DNA of 32,538 nucleotides from an uncultured Collinsella sp. (GTDB taxonomy: Bacteria; Actinomycetota; Coriobacteriia; Coriobacteriales; Coriobacteriaceae). The stretch covers positions 1 to 32,538 of the forward strand of contig CABUQI010000003.1 of assembly GCA_902493545.1 (NCBI GenBank), read 5' to 3'. The notes beneath the pieces are model-generated. The model worked only from the letters and a program-made list of their open reading frames with translations, did no database searches and had not been told where the DNA came from. Positions 32,450-32,538 of the stretch are shown piece by piece (position 1 is the stretch's first letter; every line of letters begins with the position of its first letter). Position numbers and translations under genes: made by a program.

Positions 32450-32538
32450 TTACCAACCGGTATAGTAGTCGGTGGTTCCGGCGGCGCAGCCGGAGTCATA
32501 GACCTTGCACTCGCCCTTGGAACCGGTAAACGTGGAGC
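32450..32538 (-). CDS. C-terminal end of a protein continuing beyond the window
   Basis: The last 29 codons of a leftward gene, ending STFTGSKGECKVYDSGCAAG, then TTDYYTGW and TAA. Two cysteines and many small polar residues suggest an extracytoplasmic protein. No family can be named from so short a piece. The 187 bases between it and the small membrane gene contain only a weak GCCTTTAC/GTAAAGAC-type inverted repeat. Confidence 0.55.
   Translation of the reverse strand, partial: STFTGSKGECKVYDSGCAAGTTDYYTGW

Overview
The window looks like a chromosomal segment of a high-GC, Gram-positive gut anaerobe of the class Coriobacteriia, most likely Collinsella. The basis is the roughly 60% GC content, frequent GTG and TTG starts with strong GGAGG-type ribosome binding sites, the actinobacterial type of SOS box, a sortase-anchored surface protein, and the anaerobe gene set (flavodoxin, ferredoxin-type aldo/keto reductase, fructoselysine-type catabolism). 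The species is an inference that could not be tested here. No rRNA, tRNA, CRISPR array, transposase or integrase was found.

Layout, left to right. Positions 1-680: SdpI-like membrane protein (cut by the window edge) with its ArsR/SdpR-like repressor. 860-2454: tcdA (tRNA t6A cyclisation) and a TatD-family nuclease. 2460-2688: a MITE-like element with 29-30 bp terminal inverted repeats. 2733-9514: a leftward fructosamine (Amadori product) operon, in transcription order YfcC-type transporter, amidohydrolase, FrlC-like epimerase, FrlB-like deglycase, FrlD-like kinase, with a GntR/UTRA regulator upstream. 9665-11230: two HAD phosphatases, each with its own terminator. 11720-14588: an isolated three-gene unit (unknown protein, ClpP-like serine protease, VirD4/TraG-like ATPase without membrane helices) behind a 490-bp leader and without other conjugation genes. 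14730-16424: pgi. 16624-17148: a stand-alone N-terminal domain of an iron-alcohol dehydrogenase. 17373-19296: Y-family polymerase plus YolD-like partner behind tandem SOS boxes. 19293-21845: a large secreted sortase substrate interrupted by one in-frame TAG. 22118-22501: a membrane-tethered heavy-metal-binding protein with a CsoR-like operator. 22675-23845: DUF3793 protein and flavodoxin, probably iron-regulated. 23963-27068: a polar amino acid ABC transporter whose permease carries an unusual extracytoplasmic domain. 27216-30555: nfo, a Gfo/Idh/MocA oxidoreductase and a ferredoxin-type aldo/keto reductase, separated by two nearly identical 86-bp hairpin repeats. 30702-30911: a cyclase remnant. 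31032-31946: ketopantoate reductase. 32056 to the end: a small membrane protein and the C-terminus of another protein.

How the genes work together. In the 2.7-9.5 kb operon an imported glycated amine would be processed by the amidohydrolase and epimerase, phosphorylated by the FrlD-like kinase and split by the FrlB-like deglycase into glucose 6-phosphate and free amine. Glucose 6-phosphate then enters glycolysis through pgi, which happens to lie nearby. The most promising candidates for something undescribed are the orphan ClpP/VirD4 unit, the amidohydrolase/YfcC variant of the fructosamine pathway, and the paired 86-bp hairpin elements in front of two ribosome binding sites.
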